Shown: piece by piece, positions 31,621 to 43,931 of the stretch
Numbering within the stretch: the stretch's first letter is position 1
Layout of the letters: each line of letters opens with the position of its first letter
Assembly (NCBI GenBank): GCA_946699065.1
Contig: CAMPDV010000454.1
Location: 124,001-188,000 of the forward strand
Reading direction: 5' to 3'
DNA length: 64,000 nt
Origin: Loxodes magnus
Lineage: Eukaryota > Ciliophora > Karyorelictea > Loxodida > Loxodidae
Notes under the pieces: model-generated
Told to the model about the DNA's origin: nothing
Databases searched by the model: none
Seen by the model: the letters and a program-made list of their open reading frames with translations, nothing else
Translations under genes and position numbers: made by a program

Positions 31621-31675
31621 ACAGTGTTTTTATTTTAATTTATTAAAATTGGATTTAAAATAAATATTTTTCAAA

Positions 31676-31749
31676 GGCTCATGGCGCAGTGTCAGCGTAA
31701 TGGACTTCAGAAAGGTTGGGGGTTCAAGTCCTCTTTATATATTGTTTTT
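31676..31749 (+). pseudogene. tRNA-Trp(UCA)-like segment (spacer 8)
   Basis: Majority form. Confidence 0.55.
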
Positions 31750-31924
31750 GAATTAAAAATAAAAAAGATGACAAAGGATGACGTCAGATTGTACACGATT
31801 ATCTTAGATAAAATATGTAATTAAAAAATCTAAATAAAAAGGTCTAGAAAAATAGAAAAAAAGAATCCAAAAGGTGATAAAAAGTGATTTTAAAAGAGAA
31901 AAAGTAGTTGAATATAATAAAAAG

Positions 31925-32473
<549 letters not shown>

Positions 32474-32528
32474 ACAGTGTTTTTATTTTAATTTATTAAA
32501 ATTGGATTTAAAATAAATATTTTTCAAA

Positions 32529-32602
32529 GGCTCATGGCGCAGTGTCAGCGTAATGGACTTCAGAAAGGTTGGGGGTTCAAGTCCTCTTTATATATTGTTT
32601 TT
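32529..32602 (+). pseudogene. tRNA-Trp(UCA)-like segment (spacer 9)
   Basis: Majority form. Confidence 0.55.
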
Positions 32603-32776
32603 GAATTAAAAATAAAAAAGATGACAAAGGATGACGTCAGATTGTACACGATTATCTTAGATAAAATATGTAATTAAAAAATCTAAATAAAAAGGTCTAG
32701 AAAAATAGAAAAAAAGAATCCAAAAGGTGATAAAAAGTGATTTTAAAAGAGAAAAAGTATTGAATATAATAAAAAG

Positions 32777-33325
<549 letters not shown>

Positions 33326-33380
33326 ACAGTGTTTTTATTTTAATTTATTAAAATTGGATTTAAAATAAATATTTTTCAAA

Positions 33381-33453
33381 GGTCATGGCGCAGTGTCAGC
33401 GTAATGGACTTCAGAAAGGTAAGGGGTTCAAGTCCTCTTTATATATTGTTTTT
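33381..33453 (+). pseudogene. tRNA-Trp(UCA)-like segment (spacer 10, variant)
   Basis: Variant identical in its differences to that at 27418. Last copy before the array ends. Confidence 0.55.
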
Positions 33454-33544
33454 GAATTAAAAATAAAAAAGATGACAAAGGATGACGTCAGATTGTACAC
33501 GATTATCTTAGATAAAATATGTAATTAAAAAATCTAAATAAAAA

Positions 33545-33900
33545 TTTATTTTTTACTCTTTTTTTTTCTTTAGATTAATTTTACTTTTTTTTTTTTTTTT
33601 TTGCAACAATTGATTTTTTAAATTTTTGTTTTCATTTCTTTATATTTTCATTTTATTATTATTTTTCTTTCTAGCTTCGATCAATTTTCTACTTTCTATC
33701 ACATTTTGCTTTAATTTAATTTTTAATTTATTTTTTTTTTCAAACTTTAGATTCTTTTTTTATCTCTTTTTCTTTATTTTTTTCTTTTTTTTAATCTAAT
33801 TTTTATACTTTATTTTTTCTTGATTGATATTTTAACTTTAATATTTTTAGTAGTTTTTTTTTCATCTCAATGCAAATTAATTTTATTCATAATCAAAGAT
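33545..33900. other. strongly T-rich tract after the Arf array
   Basis: Long T runs, including a T run of about 20 near 33583-33602, and almost no A runs on the plus strand: a sharp strand asymmetry starting exactly at the end of the array. On the minus strand it reads as Lys-rich codons and may be the 3' part or 3' UTR of the small gene that follows. Confidence 0.6.
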
Positions 33901-34144
33901 CCTTGATTTTTAATCTTATTTTTTGCATTTTGAGTTCAATAAACTCTTTTATGCTTTCAACCTCTGCAACTTTAGAGATCTATTATTCAAATTTTCGCTC
34001 TTTTTTTTGTTTTTTTTAATCGGTAAATTTTATGTTTTAGAAATATTAGTATTAATAATTTTTAAATTACATTTAGGGTCTTTTTTTTTCCTTTTCATTT
34101 CTTTTTTTTCTGGTCACTTTAGGATATATTTTTGAGTGATCCAT
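33893..34144 (-). CDS. small Lys-rich protein (83 aa)
   Basis: Minus-strand ATG at 34144 (MDHSKIYPKVTRKKRN), TGA at 33893-33895, with TAA/TAG as Gln. The middle reads QISKVAEVESIKEFIELK, a plausible amphipathic helix in an otherwise basic protein. A second TGA follows two codons later. Beyond it the frame stays Lys-rich, so read-through to a longer protein cannot be excluded. No family recognised. It lies about 310 bp downstream of the F-box/LRR gene on the same strand. Confidence 0.4.
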
Positions 34145-34454
34145 ATTTTTAAATTCACTTTGCTTTTCATATTTTTTAAGTTATATCATTAAGACAAAAA
34201 AATCTTAAAAGTAAAAAATTTCCTTGAAAGTATATTCAATTTATGAAGTTAAAGTTTATTAAAGAAGCGAAATTTATATTAGTAAAGCTAGACATTATAA
34301 AATTTTCTCTAAGAGTAGCGAATTAAGAAAATAAATGTATGAGAAGAACTAAAAAATATAAGATTAGACTTTAATAATATTACTTAAAAATAGAAAGAAA
34401 TAATAAATATTTATTATATTCTGTAAGTTAATTCATAAGCATTTAGTATGCATT

Positions 34455-36396
34455 TCAGAGTGCCTTTAACTAATTTTCTATCTTATTTTGTTTTTTAGAA
34501 GAATCTTTTATATTTAAAATAATTTAATTGATCTTAAAACTTTAGGGATTTTGATATTTAAAACTGATAAAATAAATCTTAGATATGTAAGGCTGATTAT
34601 AAGATATGCTCTTGAATAAAAAGAGCTTTATCATTATATAAGGGAAAATAAGATAAATAATTTTATATCTAAAGATTAAAAAATAACTATTAGTTTCTTA
34701 AAGTTTCATCTAGATATAATCTCATAACTAAAAATCAATTATCTCATATATATTTTCATCTAGAATATTTCCAAATCAGACTTTAATTCTTCTATACTGT
34801 TGCTTCAAGTTTTACATTCATAAATTCTTCTTTTTAGAAGCTTCAAGAAACAGATTCCTTAAATTTTAGTAAATTTGATAATTATTATCTTATTCATCTT
34901 ACAATGGAAGAGCTTTTTAAATAACGATTTTGTTGCCCATAAGATTTAAATATTTTAGATTTGTACAATTCTTTATTATTTCAATCACATCATTGTTAGA
35001 TACTTAACAATAATTAAGTGTTAAGGTTGTTAATTTTTTCATTTAAGTAATTTCTGAGATTCAGTTTACACCTTCTACTTTACAATCAAATAATTAAAAG
35101 TTTCATAAATGTTGCTAGTTTACTCTTATAAGTGATAAAGTTTCTTTTTTTATTTCAACAACTTGAAGTTCAATTTAATCATACTGTTTACAATTTTAGA
35201 ATATAAACTATAGCTCTTCATCTAGCACTTCATCACTTTTTATCTTTATTTGCTTTAATTATTTTCCATAAATTCCTATTTATCTTCAAGTTTCTTTCTA
35301 TATCTCTAAATAATATAAAGTAATCGTCTTTAAGCTATTAGCATTTTTTAGTAGTTATGCTAAATTTAAGTCACTAAAATCTATGCAATTAGAAATTGTA
35401 GCTTCTTCAAGATTTGGAAACTTCTAGGATAAAAAATTAGAGAATGCTTATGGAGAAAAATCAACTTCGTGTAAATATAATTATTTTAACAGTCTACTTT
35501 ATCTAATACTTAGCTGTATTAATTTTCAACTTTAGCAAGGTAAATATATTCTAAGTTAGGACAAAAAGGAATAAAGTTATAATTTTAATCTCTATCACTT
35601 ATGTTTATCTTTCTAATTTAATTACCTCTAAGCTGTAAGTATTGCTTAAATATTTCGTAATCTAGATAAAAGCTTTAAATATCAATAATGCTTAGTTTTA
35701 AATCTAGGCAATAGTCTAATAAAAATTTCCTAGTTATTTTATTAGTGCAATATAGTTCACTATTTCCTAATAGTGTTAAGTTCTAAATGAAGGATAAGTT
35801 TGAGTCTTCTAAATTTATAAAGCAAAGCTTTAGTATTTTCAAGTGCTTGAAAAGAGAAATATCAGGCAGCTTTACTTTATAAAATGGTCATTACCATATT
35901 TCAAGGGATTGAATCCTATTTAAATTTCTATCTTTACTATTTTAGTTTTTCAGATAAAGACAGTTATTGAGATATTTTTGAATTTAATCGCATAAATTCT
36001 GTGAAAAATTTTTTGTCTTAATCTATAAGTTTCTAACGCTATTATTAGCGATTTTTCTTAAAACTCATTTAATTTGATTATTTACTATTTGAGTTTCTCA
36101 TCCTTTGTGCTTCTTTATTTTTAATTAGTAAAATTGAAATTAAATTGGCTAAAGTATTTATTGATTTTCTGTAAATTGCAAATATCCTTGGTTTCTAGAA
36201 ACTCTGATATTAAATCTAGTAAATTTCTATTAGCCCATATATTTATCTTAGGCCAGCTTTATATTTCTTATTTTTCGTTTTATTCTTAACTTCAAATGAT
36301 GCTTATCATGAATCTATATTTACCGCTTTCCTAGATATCTAGTTCTATTATACCTACTAGCATTACTTACACATTTAAGTCTATTTAATACTGCAT
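34455..36396 (-). CDS. F-box/leucine-rich-repeat-type protein with two tiny introns
   Basis: Minus-strand gene in three exons (36396-35895, 35874-35531, 35513-34455) that join to 635 in-phase codons. Near residue 70, LLDLISEFLETKDI with NLQKINKYF resembles an F-box helix pair. Leucine-rich repeats follow, e.g. VKLPDISLFKHLKILKL across the first splice, LKQLYLHEVDFSP, FPNLEEATISNC and LTTLTLNYCQVSNNDV. Both introns are GT...AG, 20 and 17 nt, and each restores the repeat frame exactly. F-box/LRR proteins usually pick substrates for SCF ubiquitin ligases. Internal TGA codons occur where Trp is plausible (GVNWISEI). The start (another Met at 36309) and the last 80 codons are uncertain. Confidence 0.65.
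35514..35530 (-). other. 17-nt intron
   Basis: GTTGAAAATTAATACAG. Its removal joins LAK to LSIRQSRLLKQLYLHEVDF, restoring leucine-rich repeat spacing. The excised length is 2 mod 3, as the frame change requires. Confidence 0.65.
35875..35894 (-). other. 20-nt intron
   Basis: GTAATG...AAAG in the F-box/LRR gene. Its removal turns TATG/TA AAG CTG into the continuous frame KYVKLPDIS. Confidence 0.6.
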
Positions 36397-36555
36397 AAAA
36401 TTTCAGTAAGGCCATATCCTTCCTAATCCTCAGATTATTCTTAATAGCAACAATTTAATTATCAGTTAGAATAAAGATTCGTTAAAGTTGCTTGGATTTA
36501 AATTAAACTAGAAGATATTAAAATATAAAGTAAAAAATTGAAAAACAAGTAGATA

Positions 36556-37071
36556 ATGAGATTATCATATATCTACATAATTAGTTTCTCTTATAAACTA
36601 CTAAATCGTTATATCTTCCTACTTATTGCTTATCATATCTCTTTCCTTATTATACTATCATTTCATTTTTTATTAGTTTGTATATTAATTCAATGCTTTA
36701 AATTAAAAATAAAAGATTTAATAGATAGAGAATATGCAAATACGGTAGGTACTACTAAAGCTAATTTTAGAGTAATTTTAATTAAATATATAGGGAAAAT
36801 AAAAAATAAGGAAATTAAAACTAAAATAATTCATTTGTTAAGCTCTGTTGAGACATACCTAACTTACCCCGAGGGTTCTATCTAGCAGTATGAAAGTTTG
36901 ACTGATGAGCCTTCTAGTTACCGACTTAATAACTAATTCTTATTTGGAACTTATTAAAGAAGACTGAAGCATTTGACTCAAGATTTAAGAATAATTTTTA
37001 ATAAGAAGATTCCCCATCTGGAGAAGTTGCCATAACTCATTGGACCTCTAGGATTTTAACCAGAAGCATGA
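36556..37071 (+). CDS. Y-family upstream gene, copy Y2a
   Basis: The ATG at 36556 opens a frame of 171 codons to a TGA at 37069. A hydrophobic N-terminus with two likely membrane segments (FLLIAYHISFLIILSFHFLL) leads into GTTKANFRVILIKYIGKI. Then comes the part shared with Y1a (QQYESLTDEPSS, NNQFLFGTYQRRLKHL, TQDLRIIFNKKIP). After NKKIP the shared peptide THWTSRIL continues in another frame here, so this copy is shifted where Y1a is not. The TGA may be Trp or stop. Family not recognised. Confidence 0.5.
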
Positions 37072-37264
37072 GAACATTTTTCTTAATATCAAATATTAAA
37101 TTGAAAGAGCCTCACGCCAATGAGGTGCTACGGTCTTTATAATAATTCGTATTAATTTATTTTATATTTAAAGTACTAGGTAAAATGATTAAAATAAGTA
37201 AAAAGAGTAAATAAGTTTAATTATTAACTTATATTTATTAGATTAATAGAATACTTTTATTATA

Positions 37265-37556
37265 TTAGCAAACTTACAATTAACAATAAACCCAGATTAA
37301 TAAAGAGTAGCATTATTAATTGAGTAATTATAAGTTTCTATGAAAATAATAGAAAATAATAAGTGCTAATAACATTTAAACTTAGATAAGCTTATTTAGA
37401 TTAAATAAACATTCTTAGCTTTATAAACTTCTTATAAAAGAAAAACTCTAAAATAATCTAAATTTACTATAATTGACTCTATTAGTTCTATATTTTAAAT
37501 ATAAGGCTTTTTATTTTTATTTAATATAAATTTAGCTCATAAGGGACAGAGTTTGA
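37265..37556 (+). repeat. Y-family intergenic repeat, inverted match at 60640-60925
   Basis: Stretch running from CCAGATTAATAAAGAG to CTCATAAGGGA that recurs in reverse complement at 60640-60925. It lies between the two Y2 genes, so a Y copy also exists on the minus strand near 60.6 kb. Confidence 0.65.
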
Positions 37557-38121
37557 TAAATATTTTCTTTATTTGACTAAAATAAGAAATATACAATTGA
37601 TACCTCTATATACACTCTTATTATTTTTTTTATTAACTTTTTTTAAATGAAAAGCTATAAACCACTTCTGGTAATCCTTTTTTCTGGTTATTTTGATATA
37701 ATGTCAAACGCTCAAAGATTATATATCTTAAATTTATCTAGAAATAATAGCAAGAAATTGTTTTTTTAATTTAATCTTTTTTGGTAGTAAAAATAATAAA
37801 AAGTTAAATATCTCAATCTTATTTAGCTTTTCAATCTTAATTAAATACCTATAATCTTAGCTTTTAGTCTAGTTACTCGATTTTAGATCTAAATAGTTTA
37901 TTTATATTCAAAAAACTATTTTGGATATCCAGATAATTAAATCTTTTCAATTTATACTCTATTCTCTTTTAAGGAGACAGTTTACTTATACATTAAAATA
38001 GAATTTCTAGACTCTAAATAGCTAAAAATTTAATTTTCAAAGTGTTATTATTTCCTTTGAAATATTTACTAATTCTCACTAAATTTTTCACTCACTTTGA
38101 ATTTTTTAAAGAATTAGTAAA

Positions 38122-39255
38122 GTAGCTTAAAGCTTTTTTTATTATCTCTCAACTTGCTTATTAATAATTTTTTGAGTCTTTCAAGTTAATAAGCAAATTA
38201 GATAACTTTTTAAAATAGCTAAATTTAATGAAGCTTTAATTTATTTAAATAGTACCTAAGGTACAAATGAGGTTTATTAATTTTAAGAAAGTCATTTTAG
38301 CAAGAATGATCAAAATACACTATTCTATTAATATGATTTTTTAATCGAGTCTACAAATAAATAAATAATGCCCTATTGTTTTGCTTAAAGAATCAATATA
38401 AAAAGTTATTTAATTCAATTTCATTGAAGTGGGATTAAATTAGCCTATTTTTCTGAATCTATTTTTATGAGCATTAATAAAGGTTGATTAAAGTACAAAA
38501 GCTTTAAGCTTATATCATAATAAATCTGTACTCTTATCTTATTTCAATTTTGATATAATCGAAAATCTAAATTTTCTTTATTTACAAATCTCTAAATCTT
38601 AAAAGTCTAAATGTGTTAATTTTAGCATAAAGAAAAATAAAGGCTAATTTATAATCAAAAGTTAGCGAAATTTTGTGAATTTTGAAAAAAGAAAATTCAT
38701 TTTGTATAAATAGTTTATATCCTATTTTAAGGAAACAATTATAAATATAAAAATTATTTCTTAATAAAGGAACTATTAAATGAAGTAGCACAGAGGATTG
38801 AGAATAAGAATAAATAAATAAATTAAATAACTAAAGTCAGTTTAATTTATTGCTCTTACTATCCTTCAATCATTTGCAAAAGAAAGTTGAACATTTTTAT
38901 TTTTAGAAGATAAAGAGTCTTTATATTTTCAACAGCAGATTATGTGAAATCAGAAAATGAGAAAATTATAATGATTTTTTTATAAATTTTGGGTAAAAAT
39001 ATTAGCTATTATTCAGAAAATTTAAAAAATATTAATGAAACGAAGAAAAAATTTTAAGCATTTACTTATCAGTCGAAAAGATTAATTTAACAAAAGAAAA
39101 ATAAAAAAGCATTAAATTTAATTTTCACTCAGTTTAAGATCTTTAAAGTTTTTATTGTAAAAAATAAACGATAAATAATTGAGCAAGATTCTAAAGCTTT
39201 CGATGTAAGAATTCTTGTAAGCTTTATCTTTTATTTCATTGAAACAAAAGTTTGA
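38122..39255 (+). CDS. Y-family protein, copy Y2b (start uncertain)
   Basis: In-frame coding-like sequence to TGA 39253-39255, read from at least 38173. It begins with a hydrophobic segment and WVFQVNK, then NEALIYLNS, LIESTNKQIM, WSGIKLAYFSES, ELLNEVAQRIENKNK and a Lys-rich tail (IQQKKNKKALNL). Five internal TGA codons sit in Trp-like contexts (FHWSGI, KGWLKY, CEFWKKK). Homologous to Y1b at 17640-18550 with the same hydrophobic start and WxFQVNK motif. The N-terminal limit is approximate. Function unknown. Confidence 0.45.
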
Positions 39256-40329
39256 TTATAGTTGATTTACTATAAAATCTAGAGAATGCTTTAAATAGTA
39301 TGAAATGCTTAGTTGTAGTAAATCTTAAAAAAAGAAGGAAAGTTTAAGATATTTTAAGTATTTCTGATAAAAATCCTTCTTTTGAAGTTTACCCAGATTT
39401 CCTAATATAGCAACCTAAATTTTTCCTACTTTTTTACTTTTTTATCTTAATAATACTCATTTTTTTACTTTTTAAATAAGATCAAAATATAGAGGATATC
39501 AATTAAGTAATCTGAGTTTGCAATACTTATAAATCTTGAAATGATAAGACAATTAAGTTTAATTTATTGATGTGATCGAAGAGTAAATATTATATTAGAA
39601 AGTTTTGATTCACTCTATGCTAAAATACAATCCTTGTTTCCTAGAATACTAAGCGGAAGCTGTTTATTATTCAAAAATATATTTGAGTTAGATTTAAAAA
39701 TAAGGATAAAGACTTTTAATTATTCTGATTAATTCAAGTGGAAAAGATTGCCTTAATACATCCTAATCTAATTAACACTTAGTTTATAATTTAAATCTCT
39801 ATTAGTATGTATTATTAGTACTTTACTTTTTAAAGCTTATATTTAGTATTATATTTAATATCGAATCTCTATAGTAGAAGAGTTTTAATATCTTAGATTT
39901 ATTTATAAGCAATAGAATATTACTCCAAATCTAGCTTACTTCAATTAGTAAATATAGATTAAAGAAACAAGCAAAAAAAATAATGGTATATATTGAAAAA
40001 AAGAGAAGAATTATACTATTAGATCTATCTTCCATAATTTTCCAGAAAATCAGTTTAGGTATAATGAAATGTATTATGGAAATAATACTCTTATCTCTTA
40101 TATACTAAAATATCAGATTTTAAAATATTTAGTTTTGAAGAAATCATACTTAAAATTAAAAAAAAACAAAAGAGATGCAAACAAAAATGAGAATAAAAAG
40201 CATCTAATTAGTTAACTAATCAAATAAAGTAATTGCATAAAACTAATAGTCCAAATTAGTAATCAGAACTTTAGAAATACAAACAAATCTGAAAATAGAA
40301 TATACTTAAATAAAATTATTTTTCTAGTT
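39256..40329. other. AT-rich stretch, no confident gene
   Basis: No motif or homology to other parts of the window was seen. Confidence 0.3.
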
Positions 40330-42067
40330 TTATATCATGAAGAATTATTAAAAAATTATGGAATCAAAGCTTAGATTTTCAAGTAAAAAAAGGATTATAT
40401 AAATTAGAATCTGTAGAAATTGACCTTAAAGTTCCATACTAAAGTAAAAGGAAATTAATATATTTATTTACTATAAAAGTTGGTGTTTGAAATTATTATC
40501 TTTTAGGGATGTGAAATAAATATTAAATACTTCAATCAATATAAATATCTCATATAAATAGAAAGTTATAAATCAACAAAAATAAAAGAAATCCTAGTTA
40601 CCATTAATATTAAAAATTATATAAGCAATAAAAGTATTTAAACAGCTAATATACTAAACCAAATAAAAAATATTAAATTAAATTATTTTTTAATTTTCAC
40701 AAATTTAAGGATATAGATATATAAAATATTAAGATAGTTAAAATAAAAAGAACATATTTATATAATTTAGATGAGAGATATTTCCAAGTAAAAGACATTT
40801 ATAGTAAAATCTCATTTTATATTATTTTGATTTTAATAAAAATTTATTCTATTAAAACGGTAAAAAGCATTTTTAACTTAGAAAAAACCAAGCAAATTTT
40901 ATTTTACATACCTTAAAAAATAGAGAGAACTTATTAAATATTTAGATTATAAAGCATGATGTGAGTGAAAAATATTTAAAATTACTTAGAAATTGATTTA
41001 AAAAGAAAAAATTTCTAAAAGTTTTAAGTTGCAAAATTAAAATAAAACTCTAGAATATAAGAAAATCCCAATAAAAAGGACATTTGATTAAGAATGAAAA
41101 ATTTTATACTTAGAAAACCCTTTAAGTTATAAAAATTAGAATTGTATGAAGAATAAATAAATAGATGCAGAAAATCTTAGATAGATTTTAAGTTTTAATT
41201 TACAAGATATAGACATATTAAATAAAGATGAATTATTTAATTAGTTTATTCGAAGAAATACACTAAAAATAAATTATGGATTATGAAGATAAGAGATGTT
41301 TTAATAATTATTTATATCCAGTTTTAAATTAGGCATATTTCCTTTAAAATTAAGATTTAATTATATTACAATTAATCTCTGAGTTATAATAAATTTAATT
41401 CAAAAATTAATAATAATTTCTTGCTAAAAAGAGAATCTAAAAAGACATTCCTTTTTAGTATAAAATGGAATCAATCTACCATATAAAATTTTGCAAATAT
41501 TCTGACGGTAAAATGAAAGAAGATAAAATGTCTTTAATTAATTTAGAAGTTCTTAAGTTATTATTTGATTTTCATTTATAGAGATTGTATAATTAAGATA
41601 TTTAAATAGTTTAACCAAAATTGTAATATCTACCTAATATTTATAAATAATTCTCTTTAACTATTTGGAAATATATTTGAAGTTAGGACAAACTATGATG
41701 CTGAAAATGTTTAAAATAAAACTCTAAGATTTTTATCGAGATTTTTTATAAATATTTTATTGCTCCTATAGATAAATAATCATAAGACTTAGAGAAAAAG
41801 TAAACTTTTAGTTTGAATAATTTCTTTTCTATTTAGTAGAAAGTTCAAACTTAAAAATAAGCCTAATATAATAATGTAATTGTAAAAATAGAAAGTGTAC
41901 AATTACTCATGCTTTTATTTTATATAAGCTAGCTTTACATTTTTACTAAACATGAAAAGAGTTACTTCTAGGACTAAAAATAAGGCTAAATTTATCTATT
42001 AATTTTAAGAAGAATAAAGTGCTAAAGAAAATATTATTTTACTTCTAGTACAAGCAAATTATGCTGA
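40330..42067 (+). CDS. LRR-like gene, exon structure unresolved
   Basis: Several plus-strand stretches read like diverged leucine-rich repeats but lie in different frames: LYKLESVEIDLKVPY near 40400, DAENLRQILSFNLQDIDIL near 41164-41215, and a 200-codon frame from ATG 41465 to TGA 42065-42067 (SLINLEVLKLLFDFHL). The pattern resembles the minus-strand F-box/LRR gene at 34455-36396, where tiny introns explain the frame changes. I could not place introns here. It may be an intron-containing paralog or a decayed one. Confidence 0.4.
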
Positions 42068-43931
42068 ATATTGATTTAATATTTAAATTTATTAATTAAA
42101 TCCTAAATGTTTAGTTCCAAATATTTAAGCTATACAATGATTAAGTTTTATATTATAATTATAAATTTAATTTGCATTTTATCTTAGTTAATAAAAGAGT
42201 ATTCCATAATACTTTACGAATTTTATTTTTAAATTAAGGATAATAATCAATCCTTAAATGAGAATAAATCTATATATTTATCATTTTATAGTAAAATATA
42301 CAATTCTTTATATTATCATTTCAATTATGGAAAAATGTTGAAAGCTTTAAGTTATTACAACAAAATTAAATGTAGCTATTGATTTTTAGGCTTTAAAATT
42401 AGCTTCTATATAAATAAATCCACCTATAATTTTATAAAATTTTAAATAATAATATAAGCTAAAGAAACAAGCTTATTTCCATTTAAGATGCATTGTTTTA
42501 AATTATTATCTTAATTTTAAAATTAAAATTTATAATAAAAATAATTCAGCATAATAAATAAAAAACTCTATCTAGCTTAAGTTCTAGAAAGCTGAATTTT
42601 TCTTTTTTTATATTCAACTTAATATTAAATCCTTAGTAACTAAAAAATACAATTGATTGCTAATTTAATCATTTAATGGTAACTTTACTATTCAAATTCT
42701 TTCAACAGATTGATTTTCTTTAAGTATGATTAGTGTATTCTTAATCTTTTATGCCTATTATGGAACTATTAAAATTTAAGCTAGTATTTATATATTTAAA
42801 ATGAGTAATAGGATTTGAAATAAATTCTAAATATTATCTTTATTTTTATCTATAAACTTAAAAGAAAAAGTTCATAAAAAGTATTAAAAGGATTAAAAAG
42901 AATAATATTCCTTCTAGTTAAGTTTTGCTTATTAAGAGAACATCCTTAATCTTTTAATTATGGTTTGAAGTCTGAAAGAATAAAATAGCTAAAGATTTGA
43001 TAAATATTTAAATTTAAACTTCTTAGTAAATAATTAAAATAATTATTTCCTTTTTACTAATTTCTTATGTTTATATCTTAAATCATTAATGCAAATAGTA
43101 CCCTTCCTAATAATATATCATTATGAAATATTAACATTTATAGTTAAAGTTAAATTATTGTTTATTTATTTTTCATAAGTTTAGCTTAATTTCTTAATTA
43201 TTTTTGATTTTAAAGGATTAAGATAAGCATTAGTTTTTAGCTTATAATTTCCTTTCTAATTTTCTTCAGCTTTTTATTAATCTTCTCTTATTTTAAATTT
43301 TATTAAATTTTTAGAAACTTAAAGATTTATTATGCTGTTTTATCATAATTAAATTAGGAGCTGCATATTAATGCATAAGAACTATTAGACTTCTTAAAAT
43401 AAGTTGGAAATTATTTACTGAGTCATGTTAAGTTCAACTTAAAACCAAAAAATCTAGCTTTAAGCATTTTATACCTAAAGTTCTTGATACATTCTTCTAG
43501 AAACATTTGAATAAATATGAAGCATATAAAATAAAATAAAATTCCCTCAAAGACTGAAAGAAAGGTGATTTGTTTTAATTTTATATTTATAAGATAAACT
43601 AACATAAGTAGATCCATATTAATCTAATATTATCATTATATCACTTATATAGCATATCCTAACCTAATTTTATATTTTATACGTATAACTCATTTTATTA
43701 TTATACTAAGACATAAGTATAATAAGCTCTATATAGATCTATCAAGCAAGTTCTGCAGCTAAATTGATTAATTATTTATTTTTAAACTTTTTCTTAGTTT
43801 TGTAGGCAAAAATGTTTATATACTGCTTGAATATGCTTATATTTCCTTAATTTCTAGCCTATTTTATCTGAGGTTCACTCCTAGCATCCATTTTAAAGAT
43901 AAATTTTTTATTTTGTTCGTAATATTTATAA
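42068..43931. other. AT-rich stretch, no confident gene
   Basis: Upstream of Z2. No recognisable frame or element. Confidence 0.3.

Noticed and set aside
34021-34138. Phe-rich plus-strand ORF in the T-rich tract
   Set aside because: It is the complement of Lys-rich codons. The minus-strand reading starting at 34144 is the more plausible one.
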